Positions 1-5,740 of a DNA stretch of 7,594 nucleotides are shown here, piece after piece. This stretch comes from Bacillota bacterium (lineage in GTDB: Bacteria > Bacillota_A > Clostridia > Lachnospirales > Bianqueaceae): contig JAFOIR010000088.1 in assembly GCA_017420625.1 (NCBI GenBank), positions 1 through 7,594 on the forward strand. Reading direction: 5' to 3'. Below the pieces are notes generated by a model. That model made no database searches. It saw nothing but the letters and a program-made list of their open reading frames with translations, and was not told the origin of the DNA. Positions within the stretch are counted from its first letter, which is position 1. The number at the start of each line of letters is the position of its first letter. The position numbers and the translations under genes were made by a program.

Positions 1-76
1 ATCCTGAACGCAGCTTAAAAACCACAGGCTGAAAAGAGCAGATCCGTTCGCACGAATAGAGCGCAGAAGAACAGAA

Positions 77-126
77 ATAGAAAGCCCCAAACCCGAGAAT
101 TTCACTCTCGACTTGGGGCTTTCTAT
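77..126. terminator. Bidirectional hairpin terminator at the left edge
   Basis: A perfect 14-bp inverted repeat (77-90 with 113-126, core AAAGCCCCAA/TTGGGGCTTT) encloses a second 5-bp stem, CGAGA (94-98) with TCTCG (106-110). The outer arms carry A runs on the left and T runs on the right, so it could end transcripts in both directions. It probably closes a gene lying left of the window, whose last codons could be within 1-32, but too little is present to name a product. A short minus-strand frame ending at 133 would also run into it. Confidence 0.75.
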
Positions 127-210
127 CATCTGTTATGCTATCGTAACTGGATATAAATGTTCAGTATGCGATGCAGTTAAGTAATACGCAAAATCTATCA
201 TAGTAAGTGG

Positions 211-239
211 TTTCTTTCAGTCGCTGTATGTGTTATACT
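211..239 (+). promoter_or_regulatory. Weak candidate promoter with extended -10
   Basis: TATACT (234-239) is preceded by TGT, giving an extended -10 (TGnTATACT). The -35 position 17 bases upstream (TTTCTT, 211-216) matches the consensus poorly. It is reported because it would start a transcript near 246 that ends at the strand-specific terminator 363-399. Evidence is limited to the -10 element. Confidence 0.3.
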
Positions 240-245
240 TAACCG

Positions 246-400
246 GCAAGGCTGAAAAGATACTATGTTCAGTAACACTCCCGTTGGAGCTGAAAATGAC
301 AAAATGATTGAGCGTCATTAGCAGCAGAAAACAGGGGAGAAATAAGAGAATATAGTTAGTTCAAAGCCTTGTGCAGAGAAGATCTGCATGGGGCTTTTTC
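246..400 (+). ncRNA. Candidate small RNA, about 155 nt
   Basis: The stretch between a candidate extended -10 (231-239) and a terminator (363-399) that folds well only as + strand RNA has no + strand reading frame with a credible ribosome site. A small untranslated RNA is therefore the simplest reading. No known family (6S, tmRNA, SRP, RNase P or a riboswitch) was recognised. On the opposite strand one frame runs from 318 to 133 broken by a single TGA at 219-217; the ATG at 318 has no ribosome site, so this may instead be a decayed gene fragment. Treat as a proposal. Confidence 0.22.
363..399 (+). terminator. Rho-independent terminator, + strand specific
   Basis: Arms 363-377 and 383-397 pair over 15 positions around a GAAGA loop: AAAGCC with GGCTTT, then two U-G and one G-U wobble pairs, then TGCAGA with TCTGCA. 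A T-rich tract follows (395-404). On the minus strand the wobbles become A-C mismatches, so the signal favours + strand transcripts. Its arms closely match the terminator at 5741-5779. Confidence 0.7.
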
Positions 401-750
401 TTTTGGGAAAAGCCTTGTGAGATTGATTGGAGAGTGCCCGAAAAGCCCAGTATTTTCAAGGAAAAATGATGGTTTCCGGAAAAAGCGTTTGATGAAAAAA
501 TCGGTGGGCGGCGAGGCCTGCGGCCCTCACCTTTTTGAGAGGGTTATGAGAAGAATAATAGGGCAGAAAGTTCAACGGTCCACGTTCAACGAAAGTGTCA
601 TTTTTTGACGAAAACACGCTCAAAGAGGTTGTAACTGTACACCAACTGACCGTTTACAAGCCTTTTTAACGTCGTGCTGACACTCAAGCTGGAGCTGTCG
701 ACCTGACGTAACAGAGGCAGCAAAACGACATAGCGAAACGAAATATTTTT
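401..750. other. Gene-poor stretch, possibly decayed sequence
   Basis: No gene is supported here. The + strand frame 369-608 starts inside a terminator hairpin and its internal ATG at 492 lacks a clear ribosome site. A second + frame (562-669) and an overlapping minus-strand frame (777 down to the stop at 598, 59 codons) are both open and both read as protein-like, so at most one is real. Neither has an upstream start with a ribosome site, which fits a decayed fragment. A GC-rich self-complementary patch lies near 505-533. AAAGCCTTGTG at 409-419 repeats 363-373. I recognise no transposase or recombinase motif. Confidence 0.4.
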
Positions 751-812
751 AGCCTTGTAGCTACAGAAATGCTGTAGTTACAAGGCTTTTTTCATACCCT
801 GATATTTCGTTT
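736..812. repeat. Inverted repeat framing a terminator hairpin
   Basis: AAACGAAATAT (736-746) is exactly complementary to ATATTTCGTTT (802-812). The pair encloses the terminator at 751-792, making a nested stem. It may be a basal stem of one larger RNA structure or the ends of a small repeat element. No flanking target duplication was seen. Confidence 0.5.
751..792 (+). terminator. Rho-independent terminator upstream of the ATPase gene
   Basis: AGCCTTGTA (751-759) pairs with TACAAGGCT (779-787) and CTACAG (761-766) with CTGTAG (772-777), joined by one G-U wobble (760/778), around an AAATG loop. A run of six T follows (787-792). The wobble favours + strand use. It insulates the downstream ATPase promoter from transcripts coming from the left. 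Confidence 0.8.
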
Positions 813-903
813 ATCGGCTTCCGCAAACAGGTTGCCGGAAGAGCGTGTCAAGAAAAGTGCGGTGATTCAGCGAAAAAGTTCATGGAAAAGTGTAAATTAT
901 ACC

Positions 904-932
904 TTGATTTCTCCGCGGATTTGTGTTATCAT
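904..932 (+). promoter_or_regulatory. Sigma-A type promoter of the ATPase gene
   Basis: TTGATT (904-909) and TATCAT (927-932) are separated by 17 bases, and TG at 924-925 makes the -10 extended. The transcript would start near 939. The ribosome site AGGAGG (951-956) sits 7 bases before the ATG at 964. An imperfect hairpin just upstream (818-841, CTTCCG with CGGAAG) has no T tract. Confidence 0.7.
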
Positions 933-963
933 AGTACCATCGAGTATTATAGGAGGATGAAAA

Positions 964-2328
964 ATGCTCCAACGTAAAATCACAAAGCAAATTGAAGAGT
1001 TCTACAAGGACAACCCGAAAAAGGCGCTGATGATCATCGGCGCTCGCCAGGTCGGTAAGTCCTATATAATCGAGCAGTTCGCAAACGACCACTACGACAG
1101 CGTGATCAAAATGGATTTCATCGAGAATCCGGATTACATTCCGCTTTTTGAGAACGCGCAGGGTGCGGACGAGATTTTATTGCGCCTTTCCGCGCTTTTC
1201 GGCGATCGGATGATCCCGGGGAAGACGATGATCTTCTTCGACGAGGTGCAGGAGTGCAAGGAGCTGATCACGCAGATCAAGTACCTCGTGCAGGACGGCA
1301 AGTATTCCTATATCCTCAGCGGGTCCCTGCTCGGAACCGTTTTCAAAGACATCATCTCCGCCCCGGTGGGATACATGGACATCATCACGATGTACCCGCT
1401 GGATTTTGAGGAATTTGCCTGGGCGAACAACGTCGGCGCAAAGGTCATCGACGCGCTTCGTGGATCGTTCGAGAAGAAAAAGCCCGTGGACGCATTTATT
1501 CACGAGCGCATGACGGCGCTGTTCGAGCTTTACCTCATCGTAGGCGGTATGCCGGAGGCGGTCTCCACCTATCTGGAAACGAAGAACCTCCGCAAAGTCG
1601 CCGACGCGCAAAGCGCGATCATCCGTCTTTACAAGCGCGATATTTCAAAATACGACGAGAAAAACCGTCTCTATCTCAACGAGATCTTCGATCTGATCCC
1701 CAGCGAGCTGAATGCGAAAAACAAGCGCTTCATCTTGAAGAATCTCAACGAAAAAGCGCGCTTCGATAAGTACTACGATAGTTTCCTGTGGCTGAAAAAC
1801 GCCGGCGTCGCGCTCCCTGCAAATGTGGTGGACGAGCCGAGAGTGCCGCTGCTGCTCTCCAAGTCGCAGAACCTTTTCAAACTGTTCTCGAACGACGTCG
1901 GCCTGCTTGCCGCGCAGTACGGGAACGAGATCCAGCTCAAGATTCTGCAGCATGAAACAACAATAAACTTCGGTTCCATTTACGAAAACGTCGCCGCCGA
2001 GGAGCTGACCGCGCACGGATATACGCTCTATTACTACAACAGCAAAAAATTCGGCGAGCTTGACTTCGTGATCGAAGAGGACGGAAAGATCCTGCCGATC
2101 GAGATCAAATCCGGCAAGGATTACTACCGCCACAATGCGATGGATAACGTGCTGAACGTAACGGACTACGGCATCAAAGAGGGCTACGTTTTCTGCAACG
2201 GCAACGTCGAAACAGACGGCAAGGTCACCTACTTCCCGATCTATATGCTGATGTTCCTGCAAAAACAGGAACTGCCGAAGAAGATCCTGTTCAACACCGA
2301 TTTTTCGGACCTGAACGACAAAGTATAA
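964..2328 (+). CDS. ATP-binding protein, AAA domain plus DUF4143
   Basis: This 454-residue protein has the layout of the bacterial/archaeal AAA (PF13173-like) plus DUF4143 family. The Walker A loop GARQVGKS is at residues 26-33, Walker B MIFFDE at 89-94, and a sensor-like strand YILSGSLLG at 116-124. The C-terminal part carries a PD-(D/E)xK-like pattern: GELD (Asp367) followed by EIKSGK (Glu380, Lys382), the usual nuclease-fold signature of DUF4143. No signal peptide or membrane segment is visible, so it is expected in the cytoplasm. Length is typical and both domains look intact. Start chosen at ATG 964, 7 bases after AGGAGG. It is monocistronic by its own promoter, but no clear terminator follows, so read-through into the hydrolase region is possible. 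The cellular role of this family is not established; nuclease activity is inferred only from the motif. Confidence 0.9.
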   Translation: MLQRKITKQIEEFYKDNPKKALMIIGARQVGKSYIIEQFANDHYDSVIKMDFIENPDYIPLFENAQGADEILLRLSALFGDRMIPGKTMIFFDEVQECKELITQIKYLVQDGKYSYILSGSLLGTVFKDIISAPVGYMDIITMYPLDFEEFAWANNVGAKVIDALRGSFEKKKPVDAFIHERMTALFELYLIVGGMPEAVSTYLETKNLRKVADAQSAIIRLYKRDISKYDEKNRLYLNEIFDLIPSELNAKNKRFILKNLNEKARFDKYYDSFLWLKNAGVALPANVVDEPRVPLLLSKSQNLFKLFSNDVGLLAAQYGNEIQLKILQHETTINFGSIYENVAAEELTAHGYTLYYYNSKKFGELDFVIEEDGKILPIEIKSGKDYYRHNAMDNVLNVTDYGIKEGYVFCNGNVETDGKVTYFPIYMLMFLQKQELPKKILFNTDFSDLNDKV

Positions 2329-2373
2329 ACCCGCTTCGATTCGAACCCTAACAGATTAAGCATAACGATTCTA

Positions 2374-2386
2374 TTCAATAATTGCA
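2374..2386. promoter_or_regulatory. Candidate LysR binding site before the hydrolase
   Basis: The 13-base site TTCAATAATTGCA fits T-N11-A and has a central palindrome CAATAATTG. Its AATAATT core is identical to the centre of the palindrome in the lysR-EFR1 intergenic region. Its centre lies about 66 bases before the predicted start of hydrolase transcription, where LysR recognition sites are usually found. The surrounding sequence is AT-rich, so chance is a real alternative. Confidence 0.4.
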
Positions 2387-2410
2387 TAATAATCTATTTA
2401 AAATCGACAT

Positions 2411-2439
2411 TTTACATTTATGAGCCTCCGTGGTATAGT
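2411..2439 (+). promoter_or_regulatory. Hydrolase promoter, twin of the EFR1 promoter
   Basis: TTTACA (2411-2416) and TATAGT (2434-2439) lie 17 bases apart, with TGG before the -10. The block TTTACAT, TTATG, then TGGTATAGT is shared with the EFR1 promoter at 4540-4569. Transcription would begin near 2446, giving a leader of about 55 bases. Confidence 0.7.
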
Positions 2440-2500
2440 TGTATCAACAAAGAACAACTGCAATCAAAAGTTCAGGAAAGGTACAGAAGGAGGATACGAT

Positions 2501-3502
2501 ATGTTTACCAGGAAGAATACTTTGAAAGAGATCATGACCGATCCGAGGATCGCACCATACGCAGATCGGTTCATTGTGGGTCTGGACCTGAAACAGGCAC
2601 CGTTTTATGGATCGACGATCGAAGAGATCTCCAGACAGAGGATCTTTCATGGATATTCGTTGTTGAATGGATTCAATCGCCTCCTGGAAGCGGCTGAAGA
2701 AGGAGATTTCACCTATCCGTTGTATACGGAAGAAGAGATCAAAGCTGACCCGAGAAAGGAAGAAGCATATTTCATGTACTTCCCATCCATGGATCCGGAT
2801 GCGGATGAGAGACCCTTCCTTGTTTGTGTTCCCGGCGGCGGCAACACCCAGATCTGGAACATATCCGAAGGATTCCCGATCGCCAATCATTATAATCAGC
2901 TGGGATATCATGTGGTCGTATTGAATTACCGCGTCGGTGGAAAGAAATTATATCCGGCCCCGCTGGCGGATATGGCGCAGCTGCTCAGGTACATCGAAGC
3001 CCATAAAGCGGAACTGCATCTGAACGCAGGCCATTACTTCATCGCAGGTTTTTCTGCGGGCGGCTATCTGGTCAATTCCTGGTGTACGGACAATCACGGC
3101 TATCCTGCTTATGGCCTGCCTGCACCGATCATAAATATCTCTGTTTATGGCTTCGTCTCCTGGAGAGGCGTGCGCACAGGGCATGATGTCGGAGGCTGGA
3201 GCATGACGACCCATGGTTTCAGCCTGGAAGAAGCTGCGGAGTCCGACTGGAATGTGGAAGACCATATCAGTTCATTCCCGCCGACCTATATCCTGCACGG
3301 GGATAACGACCATGCCTGTGACTTCATCAATTCCCGCATCCTGGCAGATGCTTTGCAGAACGCAGGCATCCCGTATGAATTCGAGATCGGCCATGGTATG
3401 GATCATGGCTTTGGAGAGGCTTTGTTCAGTGAGCTTCGCGGATGGATCGAGCGGAGCGTGGCTTTCTTGAACAAAATCGAAGGAGTCGCGAAGCGCAAAT
3501 AA
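2501..3502 (+). CDS. Alpha/beta hydrolase (esterase/lipase-like)
   Basis: A 333-residue serine hydrolase of the alpha/beta fold, closest in layout to the BD-FAE/esterase group. The oxyanion region is PGGG (111-114, in place of the common HGGG), the nucleophile elbow GFSAGG (183-188) gives Ser185, HGDND (266-270) supplies the acid, probably Asp270, and GMDHGFG (299-305) supplies His302. The triad is complete. The first 90 residues form an extra N-terminal region, and no signal peptide is seen, so it should act inside the cell on a small ester or acylated compound; the substrate cannot be told. The frame is open upstream to ATG 2420, but that start falls between the -35 and -10 elements. ATG 2501 has AGAAGGAGG at 2485-2493 and is chosen. 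It converges on the LysR gene across a shared terminator and has a promoter like that of EFR1. Confidence 0.88.
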   Translation: MFTRKNTLKEIMTDPRIAPYADRFIVGLDLKQAPFYGSTIEEISRQRIFHGYSLLNGFNRLLEAAEEGDFTYPLYTEEEIKADPRKEEAYFMYFPSMDPDADERPFLVCVPGGGNTQIWNISEGFPIANHYNQLGYHVVVLNYRVGGKKLYPAPLADMAQLLRYIEAHKAELHLNAGHYFIAGFSAGGYLVNSWCTDNHGYPAYGLPAPIINISVYGFVSWRGVRTGHDVGGWSMTTHGFSLEEAAESDWNVEDHISSFPPTYILHGDNDHACDFINSRILADALQNAGIPYEFEIGHGMDHGFGEALFSELRGWIERSVAFLNKIEGVAKRK

Positions 3503-3518
3503 AGGATCATGGAACACA

Positions 3519-3555
3519 ACACCCCCTGGACCGTTCATAACGGCCGAGGGGGTGT
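3519..3555. terminator. Shared terminator between hydrolase and lysR
   Basis: ACACCCCCT (3519-3527) pairs with AGGGGGTGT (3547-3555), with an inner stem CCGTT (3531-3535) to AACGG (3539-3543) and two G-C pairs between. ATTTGTCTT follows on the + strand and TTGTGTT on the minus strand, so it can stop both convergent genes, though neither T tract is strong. Confidence 0.75.
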
Positions 3556-3571
3556 ATTTGTCTTAAAAGTT

Positions 3572-4435
3572 TTATTCTTCCTCTGGGTGATCCAAATAGT
3601 CCAAAAATACCTGCACCGCAGGAGAGACTGCTGAGTTTTGCTTCCAGATCAGCACAGGTTCACTTTTTCGGGTCGGAGCAAAGGGCACAAAGACCAGCCC
3701 GTGACTGGAGGTCGCCGGCATATCCAGGCAGACGATATGTCCGCCGCCGGCCAGTTCAAGCAGGATGGCGTTTCGTACCAGAGTATAGGTCGCACGCACA
3801 TCGGGCTGTCCGCCGATCCAGCTCAGGACCTCCTTGCGGAATACGGTGTTCTCCGGAAGGATGAGAGGCGTTTTGCGGAGTTCTTTTGGATCGAGGGCGT
3901 CCCTTTCCGCCAAAGGGTGTTCTCGGGGCAGCAATACGCCCCAGTGCTCCTCCCGGCCAATGGCCAGGTTTTCATATTTTTCCGTGCTTACGGAGCGCAT
4001 CATAAGGCCCAGATCCAGCAAGCCTTTGTCCACGTCATCCCGGATCTTTTCTGCGTGTGCCGAGAAGATGTGAAAGCATACCTTAGGGTATCGTTCTTGA
4101 AATGCTTTGATCTGATCCGCAAGGGTAGAGAAGGACTCTGTCTCTCCTGAACCCAGATAGATGTCACCGGACAGTTCCGTGCTTTGCGCATGTTTCTCCT
4201 GGGCTTTTTGGTATAAAGCCAGGATGTCCCTGGCGGTTTCACGAAACATAAGTCCATCGGGTGTGAGAGTTACACTCCTTTTTCCGCGGATCAATAAAGT
4301 ACTGCCGATCTCTCTTTCCAGTTCCATCAATTGTCTGGACAGTGTGGGCTGTGAAATATGCAGGATATCCGCCGCGCGGCTGATGCCGCCGACCTCGGCC
4401 ACCGCAAGAAAGTATTCTAAAACACGCAGGTCCAT
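3572..4435 (-). CDS. LysR-family transcriptional regulator
   Basis: A 287-residue LysR-type regulator of normal length. The N-terminal winged helix-turn-helix covers about residues 1-60 (MDLRVLEYF at the start, recognition region SRAADILHISQPTLSRQL), followed by a linker helix and a periplasmic-binding-like effector domain from about residue 90 to the end. The family binds T-N11-A palindromes as tetramers and usually activates a divergent neighbour while repressing itself. Here the divergent neighbour is the EFR1 gene, and candidate sites lie in the shared gap. The frame extends upstream to an ATG at 4507, but the ATG at 4435 begins exactly at the conserved HTH start and has GGGAGG 7 bases before it, so it is chosen. 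The inducer cannot be deduced. Named specific regulators (AlsR, CysL and others) cannot be separated by eye. Confidence 0.92.
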   Translation of the reverse strand: MDLRVLEYFLAVAEVGGISRAADILHISQPTLSRQLMELEREIGSTLLIRGKRSVTLTPDGLMFRETARDILALYQKAQEKHAQSTELSGDIYLGSGETESFSTLADQIKAFQERYPKVCFHIFSAHAEKIRDDVDKGLLDLGLMMRSVSTEKYENLAIGREEHWGVLLPREHPLAERDALDPKELRKTPLILPENTVFRKEVLSWIGGQPDVRATYTLVRNAILLELAGGGHIVCLDMPATSSHGLVFVPFAPTRKSEPVLIWKQNSAVSPAVQVFLDYLDHPEEE

Positions 4436-4464
4436 CGGATCGCCTCCCGGTATAGTATGGAGTG

Positions 4465-4493
4465 AGTGTAGCATCTTATGCCGGAAGATGCAA
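4465..4493 (-). promoter_or_regulatory. Candidate lysR promoter with overlapping inverted repeat
   Basis: Read on the minus strand, TTGCAT (4493-4488) and TACACT (4470-4465) are 17 bases apart. The spacer is filled by an inverted repeat, GCATCTT (4471-4477) with AAGATGC (4485-4491), which overlaps the -35. Transcription would begin near 4458. The repeat could be a protein site for autoregulation, but its symmetry does not give the T-N11-A spacing. Confidence 0.45.
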
Positions 4494-4509
4494 GAAGAAT
4501 CATTCAAAA

Positions 4510-4524
4510 ATCGAATAATTCGAT
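4510..4524. promoter_or_regulatory. LysR operator candidate: 15-bp palindrome
   Basis: ATCGAATAATTCGAT is a perfect palindrome with 7-base arms around a central A at 4517. Inside it, T4511 to A4523 gives T-N11-A. The centre is about 59 bases before both the predicted EFR1 start (near 4576) and the predicted lysR start (near 4458), the position expected for a LysR recognition site serving two divergent genes. Confidence 0.65.
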
Positions 4525-4539
4525 ATACAAACCAAGTAT
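4525..4539. promoter_or_regulatory. Second candidate LysR half-site, ATAC-N7-GTAT
   Basis: ATAC (4525-4528) and GTAT (4536-4539) are separated by 7 bases, which also satisfies T-N11-A (T4526, A4538). It is centred 15 bases from the main palindrome and abuts the EFR1 -35 at 4540. ATAC-N7-GTAT is the known site form for some LysR proteins such as BenM/CatM. Its place fits an activation site next to the promoter. Confidence 0.45.
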
Positions 4540-4569
4540 TTTACATATTATGCCCGGGGATGGTATAGT
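4540..4569 (+). promoter_or_regulatory. Promoter of the EFR1-type gene
   Basis: TTTACA (4540-4545) and TATAGT (4564-4569) are 18 bases apart, with TGG at 4561-4563 making an extended -10. Transcription would start near 4576, 24 bases before the ATG. The sequence closely copies the hydrolase promoter at 2411-2439. Confidence 0.7.
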
Positions 4570-4599
4570 ATATTCAGAACATAACACGGAGGAAATCAC

Positions 4600-5373
4600 A
4601 TGGTCTTCTATTTTACAGCCACAGGCAACAGCCTTTACGTAGCCAAGCATCTGGACACAGAACTCATCAGCATCCCTCAGGAAATGAACAAGACCGACCG
4701 ACATTATAAAGCCGATAAGATCGGCATCGTATGTCCACTGTTTGAATTGGATCTGCCCGATCTCATCAAAGATTTCATCCGCAGCTCCACATTCGAGACG
4801 GAATACTTCTACATCATCGTCACCTATGGAATGCACCATGGCGGCGTTGCGGAACGTGCGCAGGAATTCCTGGAGAGCATTGGGAAAAAGGCTGATTATA
4901 TCAACACGATCATCATGCTGGATAATGCCATCATCGTCTTCGACATGGAGCAGCAGAAACTGCTTGAGCCGGAAAAGAAAGTCGATGAGCACATTGCTAT
5001 GCTGAAAGCAGATATCGACGCCTGCAAACACGAGATCCAGTTTGCGGCGGAAGAGGAGAAGACTCTCTACCAAGGGTTTATGAAGATGACGGAAGAGCAC
5101 GGCCGCATGTATTCCTTCCCGCTGTATGGAGTCACAGATGCCTGTGTAGGCTGCGGCACCTGTACCCGTGTCTGCCCGCGGGGATGCATCCGCGTAGAGA
5201 ACAGCAGACCTGTGTATGACTATACCCACTGTGTCAACTGCATGGCTTGTGCACATGCATGCCCGCAGAATGCCATCAAACTGGTATGCGTCAAGGAGCC
5301 TAATCCGAACGCACGGTATCGCAACCCCAACATTTCGTTGGCAGAGATCATCCAGGCCAATCAGCAGAAGTAA
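4600..5373 (+). CDS. EFR1-type flavodoxin/ferredoxin fusion protein
   Basis: A 257-residue electron-transfer protein. The N-terminal half is flavodoxin-like: MVFYFTATGNS (1-11) matches the flavin phosphate-binding loop, followed by the core strand GIVCPLFELDLP (42-53). The C-terminal part is a two-cluster ferredoxin: Cys182, 185, 188 and 192, then Cys211, 214, 217 and 221, each CxxCxxCxxxC with Pro after the last Cys, as expected for two 4Fe-4S clusters. No membrane segment or signal is seen, so it is cytoplasmic. The arrangement matches the EFR1-family proteins common in Clostridia, whose partners are mostly unknown. Start ATG 4600 has GGAGGA 6 bases upstream. It diverges from lysR and is probably its target. 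It may donate low-potential electrons to an enzyme not encoded here. Confidence 0.88.
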   Translation: MVFYFTATGNSLYVAKHLDTELISIPQEMNKTDRHYKADKIGIVCPLFELDLPDLIKDFIRSSTFETEYFYIIVTYGMHHGGVAERAQEFLESIGKKADYINTIIMLDNAIIVFDMEQQKLLEPEKKVDEHIAMLKADIDACKHEIQFAAEEEKTLYQGFMKMTEEHGRMYSFPLYGVTDACVGCGTCTRVCPRGCIRVENSRPVYDYTHCVNCMACAHACPQNAIKLVCVKEPNPNARYRNPNISLAEIIQANQQK

Positions 5374-5408
5374 GATATATAAAAGGAGCTGTGAAAAAGC
5401 CGACAATG

Positions 5409-5447
5409 AAAATAAGGTCAACTGACTAAGTCAGAAGACCTTATTTT
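5409..5447. terminator. Terminator after the EFR1-type gene
   Basis: AAAATAAGGTC (5409-5419) is complementary to GACCTTATTTT (5437-5447), with an inner stem CTGAC (5422-5426) to GTCAG (5430-5434) and a TAA loop. A-rich and T-rich arms allow use in both directions; on the + strand it ends the EFR1 transcript. Confidence 0.8.
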
Positions 5448-5480
5448 GTGTTATAATTAGCTTGCTATCAGCGTCTTTGA

Positions 5481-5729
5481 AAAAAGTTTAAAAATAGGCA
5501 GGCCAACCGCTATCTCGGCGCCAAACAGGACACTTTCAAAGTCTATGCCAGCGGGCACGGCAGCAGCACTTCCATTGAAGATATGATCAAGGAAGTCGAA
5601 GAGGAAAAAGCGCTCGGATATGATTTTTACAAGATGAAGGTGGCAAGTGAATTCGGCACGAAGCAGGACTGGAATCTTGTAAGGGAGAAGAAGCTCCTGA
5701 AGAGTATCGACGTCTATTATCCGGAATAA
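5481..5729 (+). pseudogene. Enolase-superfamily (mandelate racemase-like) fragment
   Basis: This open frame of 82 codons begins just after an in-frame TGA and has no start codon with a ribosome site. Its translation resembles the junction of the N-terminal cap and the barrel in mandelate racemase/muconate cycloisomerase enzymes: RYLGAKQD (10-17), FKVYASGHG (19-27), then a helix IEDMIKEVEEEKALGYD and the strand FYKMKV (49-54), whose KMK matches the KxK motif bearing the catalytic lysine. Full enzymes have about 370-400 residues, so both the cap domain and nearly all of the barrel are missing. The last residues KLLKSIDVYYPE resemble a later barrel strand (normally ending FEEP), which suggests an internal deletion. 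An extended -10 (TGTTATAAT, 5449-5457) lies upstream and a strong terminator just after the stop. Family match is from memory of motifs, without a search. Confidence 0.65.
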
Positions 5730-5740
5730 TACGAAATACG

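Noticed and set aside
27..274. Short direct repeats GGCTGAAAAGA (27-37, 250-260) and ATGTTCAGTA (157-166, 265-274)
   Set aside because: Only two copies each, unequal spacing and no link to a repeat array or mobile-element end.
369..608. Plus-strand frame of 79 codons
   Set aside because: It opens with TTG inside the terminator stem and has no ribosome site; no known motif is visible.
1645..2262. Minus-strand frame of about 205 codons inside the ATPase gene (with another at 1177-1611)
   Set aside because: Both lie opposite the clear ATPase/DUF4143 gene, with no ribosome site or recognisable domain.
2335..2345. Palindrome TTCGATTCGAA just after the ATPase stop
   Set aside because: It is short, lacks the T-N11-A spacing of the other sites, and is far upstream of the hydrolase promoter; probably chance.
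2420..2500. N-terminal extension of the hydrolase from ATG 2420
   Set aside because: That ATG lies between the -35 and -10 of the gene's own promoter, and AGAAGGAGG clearly serves ATG 2501.
4436..4507. N-terminal extension of the LysR protein from ATG 4507
   Set aside because: The conserved HTH starts at ATG 4435 with its own ribosome site, and the extension would cover the likely lysR promoter.
4449..4571. Direct repeat GGTATAGTAT at 4449-4458 and 4562-4571
   Set aside because: The second copy is the EFR1 -10 region; the first has no -35 and points into no gene on the + strand, so it is likely chance or an old duplication without function.
4504..5421. Long minus-strand open frame opposite the EFR1-type gene
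   Set aside because: It mirrors the EFR1 gene codons, covers the promoter and operator region, and has no family motif; the + strand protein has eight ordered cluster cysteines.
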